NCBI GenBank assembly: GCA_022425565.1
Contig: JAKMFG010000046.1
Location: 1-15,676, forward strand
Direction of reading: 5' to 3'
Length of the DNA stretch: 15,676 nucleotides
From: Alphaproteobacteria bacterium
GTDB taxonomy: Bacteria > Pseudomonadota > Alphaproteobacteria > Puniceispirillales > Puniceispirillaceae
The notes beneath the pieces are model-generated. The model was not told where the DNA came from, did not search any database, and worked only from the letters and a program-made list of their open reading frames with translations. The position numbers were made by a program, and so were the translations under genes. Below are positions 1 through 6,439 of this stretch, one piece after another; position 1 is the first letter of the stretch; every line of letters starts with the position of its first letter.

Positions 1-2569
1 CGGTGACGCTGCCGGACTGCCACAGCGTTTCGACTTCGTCGCCGTCGACGAGGTGCAGCTTGCTGGTGACCGTGAGCGTGGTCACGTCTTCACCGACCGG
101 ATCCTGCATGCCCGCGGCATTCATGAGACCATGTTCCTCGGCGCCGAGACCGCAGCGCCACTGCTGCGCCAGATGCTTCCCGACGCCAGATTCGAGTCAC
201 GCCAGCGCATGTCGGTGCTGAGTTTTGCCGGTTCGAAGAAACTGACCCGCCTGCCGCGGCGCAGCGCCATCGTCGCCTTCGGCACGGCAGAGGTCTATCA
301 GATCGCCGAATTCGTGCGCCGCCAGCGTGGCGGGGCCGCCGTGGTGATGGGGCGTCTTAGCCCGCGCACCCGTAATGCCCAGGTTGAACTATACCAGAAC
401 GGCGATGTGGATTTCCTTGTGGCGACCGACGCCATCGGCATGGGGTTGAACCTTGACCTGAACCATGTGGCGCTGACTTCCGACATCAAGTTTGACGGCC
501 GCAAGACCCGCCGGCTGACACCGGCCGAAATGGCGCAGATCGCCGGCCGTGCCGGCCGCCATACAAATGACGGCACTTTTGGAGTGACCGACGGCTGCGA
601 GCCGCCGGAGCCCGAAGTGATCGAGGCCATCGAGCAACACAGGTTTGAGCCGATCCGCAATTTCTGGTGGCGCTCGCGCGACATCGATTTCGGTTCGGTC
701 GACGGGCTGCTGACCTCGCTTGAGGCGCCGCCGCCGCTTGCCTTCCTGTTCCGCAAGGCCGATGCGCTGGACCACCGCGCGCTGGCGACACTGGCTGAAC
801 GCCCGGCCGTGGCCGAGCGTGCCATCGGCGCGGCGCAGGTAAGGCTGCTGTGGGATGTGGCCTGTATTCCCGATTTCCGGCAGAGCCTGAACGAGGATCA
901 CTATGATCTTCTGGCAAGTCTCTACGGCCAGCTTGCCGAGAACGGAACGCTTGGCAATGACATGGTTGGACGGGCCATGTCACAGCTCGACAGGCTTGAC
1001 GGCGACATCGACACGCTGATGACACGGCTTGCCTATATCCGCACCTGGACATATGTCACCCACCGTGCGGACTGGACAGACAACCCCGCTGAATGGCAGG
1101 ATCGGGCGCGCTCGATCGAGGACCGGCTTTCCGACAGCCTTCATGAACGGCTTTCGGAACGGTTTGTCGATAGGCGCGCTGCGCATTTGAGCCGCAAGTT
1201 GAAGGAAACAAGGAATCTTATGGCCTCGGTGAAGAGTGACGGTACGGTGCTGGTCGAAGGTGAGGAAGTCGGTGTTCTCGACGGATTTGTCTTCTGCCCG
1301 ACGCTGACTGAAGGCGACGAAAAATCAACTATTCTGGCGGCCGCGCGCCGCGGCCTGCCCGACGAGATCGAGACCCGTGTCCGGGCCTTCGCCGCATCGG
1401 CGACGCCGGCCTTCAGGCTCGACGAGAAAGGTCAGGTCAGCTGGCGTGACTCAGTCGTGGCGCGGCTGGTGCGCGGCGATGGGCTTTATGCACCACGGCC
1501 GGAGCTTGTGAGCAGCGACCTGCTGTCGATCGATCAGGCGCAGCGCCTGAATGTGCGTCTCTCGGAATTCGTGGCCGAGCATGTACGCGAGGTTCTCGGC
1601 AGGCTTGTGGTGCTGGAGACGGCGGAAAGCGCGCCGCTGCCAGAGCGCAAGGCGCCGCGCCCGAAGGTGCAGCCGCCAACATCCGAGACAGGCGAGGAAG
1701 AGCCCAGCGGTCCGACCAAGGACGAGATCGCGGCGACACCGCCGGAGGAACAACCCGAGATCGTCGAGGAGGCAGACGCCGAACCGGCGCCGCTTTCCGG
1801 CGCTGCCAAAGGGCTGGCCTTTACCTTGTTCGAAGGCCTCGGAACGCTTCCCGCCGCAGATGTCGCGCAGCAGCTTCGTGGTCTGAGCGAGACGGACAAG
1901 CCGCGCCTTGCAAGGCTTGGCCTGCGCTTTGGTGTCGAGACGGTATATCTTCCGGACCTGCTGAAGCCGGCGCAGATCGAATTGCGCGCGCTTCTGTGGA
2001 ACCTTTATCACGCAGAGGATGGGGTCTTTCACGCGCCGCCGGTTGCCGGCCGTGTGACCATTGATGCGGTCGAGGGTGTCCCTGACGAATTCTGGCTTGC
2101 CTGTGGTTATCGCCGCCTTGGTGGCCGGGTGATGCGTGTCGATATGGTCGAGCGGGTCGCCTTTATCGTGCGCAATGTGGCGCGTGAGGGCCAGTTCCGG
2201 ATCAACGAGGAGATGCTGTCGCTCGCCGGCGCAACGCGCGAGCAGATGGCGGCGATGCTGATGGATCTGAGCTGCAAGGTGGTCGGTGAGGAGCCTGACG
2301 AGGATCCCGAAAAGCCGCCAATCCAGATTTTTGAGCGCATCCGTCGTCAACGTCCGGCCAACGGCCAGCAACGCTCTCGCCGCGAGGAAGGCGGAAAGTC
2401 TCGGTCCTCCCGCAATTCCGACAGGAAATCGCAGGGCAAGCCTGGCCGCAAGGGCGCCGGGCCGAAGCGCGGACAGCAGGACAGGCCGCAGAACTTCACC
2501 GCGAAGAGCCGCGAGCCTGATCCGGATTCGCCGTTCGCCGTGCTGGCCGGTCTCAAGCTGAAATCGTGA
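1..2569 (+). CDS. SUV3-like superfamily 2 helicase, 5' end outside window
   Basis: This is the C-terminal 855 residues of a DExH-type helicase. The reading frame is already open at base 2, so the real start and Walker A lie upstream. Visible motifs are a Walker B of the SUV3 kind (AVDEVQ, fragment residues 14-19), motif V (VATDAIGMGLNL, about 140-151) and motif VI (QIAGRAGR, about 179-186). The family is related to mitochondrial Suv3, an ATP-dependent RNA/DNA unwinding enzyme linked to RNA turnover; the exact role in alphaproteobacteria is not established here. After the helicase core comes a long C-terminal region with a Pro/Glu-rich, probably disordered linker (about residues 539-600), another folded-looking part, and a strongly basic Arg/Lys/Gly/Ser tail (about 779-837) that could bind nucleic acid. 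Its TGA stop overlaps the GTG start of the S4-domain gene by four bases, implying translational coupling. Family assignment is firm; the substrate is unknown. Confidence 0.9.
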   Translation, partial: GDAAGLPQRFDFVAVDEVQLAGDRERGHVFTDRILHARGIHETMFLGAETAAPLLRQMLPDARFESRQRMSVLSFAGSKKLTRLPRRSAIVAFGTAEVYQIAEFVRRQRGGAAVVMGRLSPRTRNAQVELYQNGDVDFLVATDAIGMGLNLDLNHVALTSDIKFDGRKTRRLTPAEMAQIAGRAGRHTNDGTFGVTDGCEPPEPEVIEAIEQHRFEPIRNFWWRSRDIDFGSVDGLLTSLEAPPPLAFLFRKADALDHRALATLAERPAVAERAIGAAQVRLLWDVACIPDFRQSLNEDHYDLLASLYGQLAENGTLGNDMVGRAMSQLDRLDGDIDTLMTRLAYIRTWTYVTHRADWTDNPAEWQDRARSIEDRLSDSLHERLSERFVDRRAAHLSRKLKETRNLMASVKSDGTVLVEGEEVGVLDGFVFCPTLTEGDEKSTILAAARRGLPDEIETRVRAFAASATPAFRLDEKGQVSWRDSVVARLVRGDGLYAPRPELVSSDLLSIDQAQRLNVRLSEFVAEHVREVLGRLVVLETAESAPLPERKAPRPKVQPPTSETGEEEPSGPTKDEIAATPPEEQPEIVEEADAEPAPLSGAAKGLAFTLFEGLGTLPAADVAQQLRGLSETDKPRLARLGLRFGVETVYLPDLLKPAQIELRALLWNLYHAEDGVFHAPPVAGRVTIDAVEGVPDEFWLACGYRRLGGRVMRVDMVERVAFIVRNVAREGQFRINEEMLSLAGATREQMAAMLMDLSCKVVGEEPDEDPEKPPIQIFERIRRQRPANGQQRSRREEGGKSRSSRNSDRKSQGKPGRKGAGPKRGQQDRPQNFTAKSREPDPDSPFAVLAGLKLKS

Positions 2570-2970
2570 GTGGCGAGGACGGCTCGGAAAAAGCGCTGCG
2601 GCTGGACAAGTGGCTCTGGTATGCACGTTTCTTCAAGACAAGGGCCAATGCCTCCAGAGCTATTTCAGGTGGTCGCTTCCGGCTTGACGGTGAAGTGATG
2701 AGCAAGCCGCACCGCGCCGCGCAGCCGGGTCAGGTGCTGACATTCATGCAGGGCGAGCGGGTGCGCGTGATCAAGATCACGGCGCTGGGAACAAGGCGCG
2801 GCCCGGCCATCGAGGCGGCCGAGCTTTATGAGGACATGTCGCCGGAGACGCCGTCACGGCGAAAGGATGGAGAAACGGAGCAGCAGTTCGAGCTTCGCGA
2901 GAAGGGTGCCGGCCGGCCGACAAAGCGGGCACGGCGGGAAACATCAAGACTGAAGTCCGGCCTCGTATAG
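2566..2970 (+). CDS. hslR: S4-domain RNA-binding protein, Hsp15/HslR-like
   Basis: This 134-residue protein begins with an S4 RNA-binding domain: RLDKWLWYARFFKTR at about residues 12-26, then the usual ISGG-R-x-LDG turn. E. coli Hsp15 (HslR), of the same layout, binds 50S subunits carrying stalled nascent chains. The C-terminal third is charged and rich in Arg/Lys/Glu, as in Hsp15. I chose the GTG at 2566 because it overlaps the helicase stop in the four-base GTGA arrangement and gives a normal N-terminus just before the S4 domain. It is co-transcribed with the helicase. S4-domain identity is sure; the specific HslR function is inferred from family resemblance. Confidence 0.85.
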   Translation: MSGEDGSEKALRLDKWLWYARFFKTRANASRAISGGRFRLDGEVMSKPHRAAQPGQVLTFMQGERVRVIKITALGTRRGPAIEAAELYEDMSPETPSRRKDGETEQQFELREKGAGRPTKRARRETSRLKSGLV

Positions 2971-2990
2971 GGCCGTGAGAGGAAGATATC

Positions 2991-3455
2991 ATGCTTGCAC
3001 GTCTGGGGAACTGGATCAGGGAATTTTCAGAGGATGAGGCCGCCGTCCCGGCGAACGACTCCGAATGGGCGCAGACCCTCGCTGGACTGCTTGTCGAGGC
3101 GGCCATGGCAGATGGCGTTCTCGATGATGGCGAGAGGCAGCAAATTGCACGGGTCCTGCATGGTCAGCTGAATCTGGAGGAGGCCGATGTCGATGCTATG
3201 ATCGACAAGGCTGTCGCCGATCAGGAGGCGCGCGTGGAAATTCACGGCCTGACCCGTGCCATCCGTGCCGAGACCGAGCCCGAGGACCGTGTGGCCATTA
3301 TGGAGATGGTCTGGATGGTAGTTCTTGCCGATGGCGAGCTGCATGAATATGAGTCGCAGCTGATGCGCCGGCTTGCCGGCCTGCTCTATGTCGATGACAT
3401 CGATTCCGGGCGTGCCGCCAAGCGCGCGCGTGCAAGGCTGTCGCAGGATAGCTGA
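2991..3455 (+). CDS. TerB-like (tellurite resistance TerB family) protein
   Basis: This is a 154-residue, all-helical-looking acidic protein with two copies of the TerB-type acidic signature: AMADGVLDDGE at about residues 38-48 and VLADGELHEYE at about 110-120, each followed by a helix. TerB-like domains bind divalent metal through such acidic residues and occur in stress, phage-defence and membrane-associated settings. The stand-alone cytosolic alphaproteobacterial form has no defined function that I know. There is no signal peptide or membrane segment. A purine-rich ribosome site (GAGAGGAAG, 2977-2985) precedes the ATG. It sits 20 bases after hslR and is probably in the same transcript. No other ter genes are present, so actual tellurite resistance is not implied. 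Confidence 0.8.
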   Translation: MLARLGNWIREFSEDEAAVPANDSEWAQTLAGLLVEAAMADGVLDDGERQQIARVLHGQLNLEEADVDAMIDKAVADQEARVEIHGLTRAIRAETEPEDRVAIMEMVWMVVLADGELHEYESQLMRRLAGLLYVDDIDSGRAAKRARARLSQDS

Positions 3456-3460
3456 TCGGG

Positions 3461-3489
3461 CCTTGTTCACTGCGCTTGATTGCGATAAA
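3461..3489 (+). promoter_or_regulatory. Candidate sigma-70 promoter for fdxA
   Basis: TTGTTC at 3461-3466 and GATAAA at 3484-3489 are separated by 17 bases. Both boxes match the consensus at four of six positions. The site lies in the short gap between the TerB-like gene and fdxA, about 35 bases before the ATG. It is plausible as a second, internal promoter but unproven. Confidence 0.35.
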
Positions 3490-3524
3490 AACCAGCGCCT
3501 GCTTTCTCTGAAGGAGCATCTGCG

Positions 3525-3863
3525 ATGACCTACATCGTCAAGGACAACTGTATCATTTGCAATTACACGGACTGTGTTGAGGTGTGTCCGGTAGACTGTT
3601 TGTACTAGGGCGAGAACATGCTCGTGATCCATCCGGACGAATGCATCGACTGTGGTGTCTGCGAGCCGGAATGCCCGCCGGAAGCCATCCTTCCCGATTC
3701 CGAGCCGGCCGCTGAAAAATGGCTCGAGATCAATCGCGAAATGGCCGAAATCTGGCCAAATATCGTGCAGCGCTCGGACCCGATGCCGAACGCGGAAACT
3801 GCCAAGGAAGAGACCGGTAAGTTCGAGAAGCATTTCTCGCGCAATCCAGGCCAGGGCAACTGA
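3525..3863 (+). pseudogene. fdxA: Seven-iron ferredoxin FdxA with in-frame amber at codon 28
   Basis: Read through one stop codon, this frame encodes a 112-residue FdxA, the usual family length. It has cysteines at 9, 12, 17, 21, 25, 40, 43, 46 and 50, matching the Azotobacter ferredoxin I pattern that holds one 3Fe-4S cluster (C9, C17, C50) and one 4Fe-4S cluster (C21, C40, C43, C46). Such ferredoxins are soluble low-potential electron carriers. Codon 28 (3606-3608) is TAG, inside LY-stop-GENML where homologues normally have Glu; one G-to-T change from GAG would explain it. Start and ribosome site (AAGGAG, 3511-3516, eight bases before the ATG) are intact, and the rest of the protein through the EKHFS-type C-terminus is unaltered. 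Translation would stop after 27 residues. Restart at the ATG at 3618 gives 81 residues lacking the first five cysteines, so it could not build either cluster normally. It is a recent nonsense mutation, a sequence error or a readthrough case. Confidence 0.85.
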
Positions 3864-3883
3864 CGCGACTTTCGGGTTGATCC

Positions 3884-3914
3884 GGCAGCCAGGCCAGTTT
3901 TCTGCGTGGCTGCC
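3884..3914 (+). terminator. Hairpin downstream of fdxA, possible terminator
   Basis: GGCAGCCA (3884-3891) pairs perfectly with TGGCTGCC (3907-3914) across a 15-base loop, starting about 20 bases after the fdxA stop. The T-rich stretch begins only about ten bases after the stem, so it is a weak intrinsic terminator by form. Its position, between fdxA and the carD promoter, fits an end of the upstream transcript. Confidence 0.4.
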
Positions 3915-3929
3915 AATGCGCGCCTTTGA

Positions 3930-3958
3930 TTGATTTTCGCGTTAATTTCGGTTATATT
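3930..3958 (+). promoter_or_regulatory. Sigma-70-type promoter of carD
   Basis: TTGATT (3930-3935) and TATATT (3953-3958) are separated by exactly 17 bases in a local A/T-rich patch that stands out from the G+C-rich surroundings. It is the best-looking promoter in the window. Initiation around 3965 would give carD a leader of about 190 bases. The spacer also contains TTAA followed seven bases later by TATA, which partly resembles the alphaproteobacterial CtrA site TTAA-N7-TTAA; this is only a weak match. Confidence 0.6.
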
Positions 3959-4154
3959 ACAACCCAGTTACAACATCAGTCAGCATCGTCCTGACCTCGT
4001 TCCGAAGCGCCTGAGGCGTGATCCGGTCGCGGGGCAGGGTCGTTTTGGCTCTGACGTCCGGGCTCAAGGCTTGCGGCCAGTTGGTGGCAAGCAAGACCCT
4101 GTCCGGAACATCCAGCGACCGGCCTCACCGGCCGATCCAAGCAGGGAACAGACT

Positions 4155-4658
4155 ATGTCGAAGAAGATCGAAGCAGCTTTCAAGGAAGATGATTTTGTTG
4201 TGTATCCGACCCATGGCGTCGGGCGCATCCTTGGAACCGAGACCCGCGAGATCGGTGGCAGTGAGATCGAATTGCTTGTTGTGCGTTTCGAGCATGACCG
4301 GATGACCCTTCGCGTGCCGATGGAAAAGGCGCGTTCTCTGGGTCTTCGCACGCTAAGCTCGAAAAAGCAGATGGAACAGGCGATCACCACGCTTCAGGGC
4401 AAGGCCCGCGTCCGCCGCACGATGTGGTCGCGTCGCGCCCAGGAATACGAGACAAAGATCAAGTCGGGCGACCCTGTTTCCATCGCCGAGGTCGTGCGTG
4501 ACCTTCATCGCCGCACCAACCAGTCAGAGCAGTCCTATTCCGAGCGTCAGATGTATCAGGCCGCTCTTGAGCGACTGGCTCGCGAATTCGCTGCTATCGA
4601 GAAGATCGATCAGGAAGCGGCAGCGACCAAGCTTGAAGATCTGATGGACGCCGCCTGA
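4155..4658 (+). CDS. carD: CarD/CdnL-family RNA polymerase-binding transcription regulator
   Basis: This 167-residue protein has the CarD N-terminal RNA-polymerase-interacting domain at about residues 10-70 (DFVVYPTHGVGRI, then RVPMEKARSLGLR) and a helical C-terminal domain with the conserved basic/Trp segment (RVRRTMWSRRAQEYE). CarD/CdnL proteins bind the RNAP beta subunit and promoter DNA upstream of the -10 box and stabilise open complexes, especially at rRNA and other growth-linked promoters. The ATG at 4155 is preferred: it has an AGGGAA-like ribosome site at 4143-4148 and yields the usual N-terminus. The frame stays open for a further 75 codons upstream, but that stretch overlaps the promoter and does not look like protein. 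It has its own promoter and a strong terminator, so it is probably monocistronic. Confidence 0.93.
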   Translation: MSKKIEAAFKEDDFVVYPTHGVGRILGTETREIGGSEIELLVVRFEHDRMTLRVPMEKARSLGLRTLSSKKQMEQAITTLQGKARVRRTMWSRRAQEYETKIKSGDPVSIAEVVRDLHRRTNQSEQSYSERQMYQAALERLAREFAAIEKIDQEAAATKLEDLMDAA

Positions 4659-4684
4659 CCGGCGATCTGACAACCCATTGATCG

Positions 4685-4706
4685 GGGCGGCCATGGCCGC
4701 CCTTTT
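4685..4706 (+). terminator. Intrinsic terminator after carD
   Basis: GGGCGGCCATGGCCGCCC (4685-4702) is a perfect 18-base palindrome that can form a seven-pair stem with a CATG loop, followed immediately by TTTT. It starts 26 bases after the carD stop. This is a canonical rho-independent terminator. Confidence 0.85.
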
Positions 4707-4773
4707 CATTGCCTCCCTGTAGTTTGGTCCTGCTCCAGGTTCGTCGCCGCGACGGGTGGGATACAAATACATA

Positions 4774-4790
4774 CCGGTGAGTCCCACCGG
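4774..4790. repeat. Small inverted repeat upstream of iminopeptidase gene
   Basis: CCGGTG (4774-4779) and CACCGG (4785-4790) form a perfect six-base inverted repeat with a five-base spacer, about 25-40 bases before the iminopeptidase ATG. If the start is leaderless, as suggested by the extended -10 box, the repeat covers the -35 zone and could be an operator. No regulator is identified. Confidence 0.4.
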
Positions 4791-4799
4791 AAGTTTCTG

Positions 4800-4808
4800 T
4801 GCTAGTCT
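4800..4808 (+). promoter_or_regulatory. Candidate extended -10 box, leaderless start for iminopeptidase
   Basis: TGC followed by TAGTCT (4803-4808) resembles an extended -10 element. It ends six bases before the ATG at 4815, so transcription would begin at or next to the start codon. No Shine-Dalgarno sequence precedes this ATG. There is no clear -35 box. Confidence 0.35.
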
Positions 4809-4814
4809 TTGATC

Positions 4815-5762
4815 ATGGCCAACGCATTTATTCAGGAAAAAGAGCTGTTCCCGATTCAGCCGCCCTTCGACAGCGGCATGCTGGACCGTGGCCTGCACCA
4901 GATTTATTTTGAACAGTGCGGGTCTCGAAATGGAAGAGCGGTGCTGTTCATTCATGGTGGGCCGGGTGCTGGTATATCGGCAACACACCGCAGGCTGTTC
5001 AATCCGGACAGGTTCCGCTGCGTGCTGTTCGATCAGCGCGGATGCGGCCGCTCGACACCGCATGGTGAAACAGCGCAGAACACCACGCAGGATCTGATCG
5101 CCGACATCGAGGCGCTTCGTGTGCATCTCGGCATCGACAGCTGGCTGCTGTTCGGCGGGTCCTGGGGCAGCACATTGGCACTTGCATATGCCATTGCTCA
5201 TCCGGAACGGGTGACTGGCCTGGTCCTGCGTGGAATCTTCCTTGGCACACGCGCCGAGGTTGACTGGTTCCTCTATGACATGGGGCGCTTCTTTCCCGAG
5301 GCGCATCAGGAATTCGTCACCTTCCTCGATCGCGAGGAGCGCGACGATATCCTGTTGAGCTATCATGAAAAGCTCACGAGCGACCAGGCGCTTGTCCACC
5401 AGCCGGCGGCCGAGCGCTGGGCCTCTTATGAGACAAGCTGCTCGACGTTGCGGGCAGGGGTCAGGCGGGTCAGCGGCAAGTCTGCGCTCAGCATGGCGCG
5501 TCTCGAGGCGCATTATTTTGTCAATGACTGCTTCCTGCCGCCGGATCACATCATGAAGCATATCAATGTCATCCGGCATCTTCCGGCTCACATCATTCAG
5601 GGCCGCCACGATGTGATCTGCCCGCCGATGACGGCGCATCGTCTTGCCGAAGCATGGGGCCGTCAGGCGACGCTCAGACTGATTGACGACGCTGGGCATT
5701 CGACCTTCGAGACCGGGATCGCGCACGCGCTTCTGTCAGCGCTCGACGAATTTGCTGTCTGA
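4815..5762 (+). CDS. pip: Proline iminopeptidase (alpha/beta hydrolase, S33 family)
   Basis: This is a 315-residue cytosolic alpha/beta hydrolase that removes N-terminal proline from peptides. Family marks are HGGPG (residues 47-51, oxyanion region), DQRGCGRS (73-80), the nucleophile elbow GGSWGS with Ser116, Asp266 in GRHDVICP and His295 in DAGHS, giving a complete Ser-Asp-His triad. Length is typical of the Xanthomonas/Neisseria type. The TTG at 4809 could add two residues, but the ATG at 4815 is preferred. Neither has a clear ribosome site, which fits a leaderless transcript. It stands alone between the carD terminator and the XRE regulator. Confidence 0.93.
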   Translation: MANAFIQEKELFPIQPPFDSGMLDRGLHQIYFEQCGSRNGRAVLFIHGGPGAGISATHRRLFNPDRFRCVLFDQRGCGRSTPHGETAQNTTQDLIADIEALRVHLGIDSWLLFGGSWGSTLALAYAIAHPERVTGLVLRGIFLGTRAEVDWFLYDMGRFFPEAHQEFVTFLDREERDDILLSYHEKLTSDQALVHQPAAERWASYETSCSTLRAGVRRVSGKSALSMARLEAHYFVNDCFLPPDHIMKHINVIRHLPAHIIQGRHDVICPPMTAHRLAEAWGRQATLRLIDDAGHSTFETGIAHALLSALDEFAV

Positions 5763-5787
5763 TCGCTGTTTGGCTCTCCCGAGCATC

Positions 5788-5854
5788 GGTAAACCACGAT
5801 AGAATTGCAATTGACGCGATGTCTGCACCCACGTGATGCAACCGCAGGTTAACC
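5788..5854. promoter_or_regulatory. Candidate operator region of the XRE regulator
   Basis: Three short symmetric sites sit between the iminopeptidase stop and the regulator start: GGTAAACC (5788-5795), AATTGCAATT (5803-5812) and GGTTAACC (5847-5854, a perfect palindrome). A -35-like TTGACG (5811-5816) overlaps the second, but no good -10 follows at the right distance. XRE regulators commonly bind such palindromes and control themselves. The TTAACC inside the third site also matches a CtrA half-site. This is inference from symmetry only. Confidence 0.35.
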
Positions 5855-5872
5855 GTGACACGGAGAACAGCG

Positions 5873-6334
5873 ATGACTGACAGGCAGCCGGTCGAACGAC
5901 ATCACCGGATCACCAACAACAACGCCATCGACCTTCATGTCGGAAAACGGCTGCGATTGCGTCGCACGCTTCTCGGCCTGAGCCAGGAGCAGCTTGGCGC
6001 CGAGCTCAACATCACGTTCCAGCAGGTTCAGAAATATGAGCGCGGCGCCAACCGGATCAGTGCCTCGCGCCTATGGGACATGAGCCAGATTCTGGATGTC
6101 CCGGTCAGCTATTTCTTTGACGACATGTCGGACACCACCATGCGCAGCTCGCCGCGGCGAGTGGCGCGCGGCGTTGATGATGGCAGCGCTGGAGATGGTG
6201 AGGTCAAGGATCCGATGGCACGCCGCGAAACGCTTGAGCTTGTGCGGGCATATTATACAATTGAACAACCGGCGCTTCGCAAACGCGTGTCCGATATAGT
6301 CAGGTCGATCGCCACGGCGGTGACAGAGGACTGA
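5873..6334 (+). CDS. XRE/Cro-CI family regulator, PraR-like
   Basis: This 153-residue protein has a single Xre helix-turn-helix at about residues 19-80. The pattern is ID-HVGKRLRLRRTLLGLSQ, then NITFQQVQKYERGANRISASRL, then ILDVPVSYFFDD. This is the signature of the alphaproteobacterial PraR/PhrR group, DNA-binding proteins tied in rhizobia to stress, biofilm and symbiosis control. The C-terminal half carries a helical segment (RRETLELVRAYYTIEQPALRKRVSDIVRSIA, about residues 116-147) typical of the group and probably used in dimerisation. I chose the ATG at 5873 because GGAGA (5862-5866) lies upstream; the GTG at 5855 would add six residues with no ribosome site. The target genes cannot be told from the window. 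Confidence 0.88.
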   Translation: MTDRQPVERHHRITNNNAIDLHVGKRLRLRRTLLGLSQEQLGAELNITFQQVQKYERGANRISASRLWDMSQILDVPVSYFFDDMSDTTMRSSPRRVARGVDDGSAGDGEVKDPMARRETLELVRAYYTIEQPALRKRVSDIVRSIATAVTED

Positions 6335-6341
6335 CATCTCG

Positions 6342-6395
6342 CCAGAGGATGCCTATCTACCAGAGTATGCCTATCTACCAGAGTATGCCTATCTA
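6342..6395 (+). repeat. 18-bp tandem repeat, three copies, in xseB leader
   Basis: The unit CCAGAGTATGCCTATCTA occurs three times head to tail at 6342-6359, 6360-6377 and 6378-6395. Copies two and three are identical; copy one differs by one base (G for T at its seventh position). The array begins seven bases after the XRE regulator stop. No other tandem array of this kind was seen in the window. Near-identity suggests recent expansion by slippage, so copy number may vary between strains. Confidence 0.95.
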
Positions 6396-6396
6396 G
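6349..6396 (+). CDS. Possible 15-residue upstream ORF formed by the repeat
   Basis: Each repeat copy contains an ATG in the same frame. The frame from 6349 reads MPIYQSMPIYQSMPI and ends at TAG 6394-6396, 43 bases before the xseB start. A purine run (AGAGG, 6344-6348) abuts the first ATG and is too close for a good ribosome site. It begins 14 bases after the regulator stop, so reinitiation is conceivable. It may simply be a by-product of the repeat. Confidence 0.2.
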   Translation: MPIYQSMPIYQSMPI

Positions 6397-6439
6397 AGTT
6401 GAAAGTGTGCCGGCAAAGTTCGGCGGGAGGATCACATCA

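Noticed and set aside
1451..2626. Minus-strand open frame of 391 codons opposite the helicase
   Set aside because: It is antisense to the helicase C-terminal region, with low-complexity Arg/Leu/Ala composition and no domain.
3606..3608. Genome-wide amber reassignment or pyrrolysine at the fdxA TAG
   Set aside because: Six neighbouring genes use TAG as their natural stop at positions that match family length, and no pyrrolysine genes or amber suppressor tRNA are in the window. Rare suppression stays possible but is not supported.
3930..4154. N-terminal extension of CarD by 75 codons
   Set aside because: The open stretch includes the promoter -35 and -10 boxes and does not resemble the start of any CarD; the ATG at 4155 gives the normal N-terminus and has a ribosome site.
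4524..5726. Minus-strand open frame of 400 codons across carD and the iminopeptidase gene
   Set aside because: It crosses two well-supported genes and the carD terminator and resembles no family; it is a codon-bias shadow.
6342..6395. CRISPR array
   Set aside because: The three 18-bp units are directly adjacent with no spacers and no cas genes are present.
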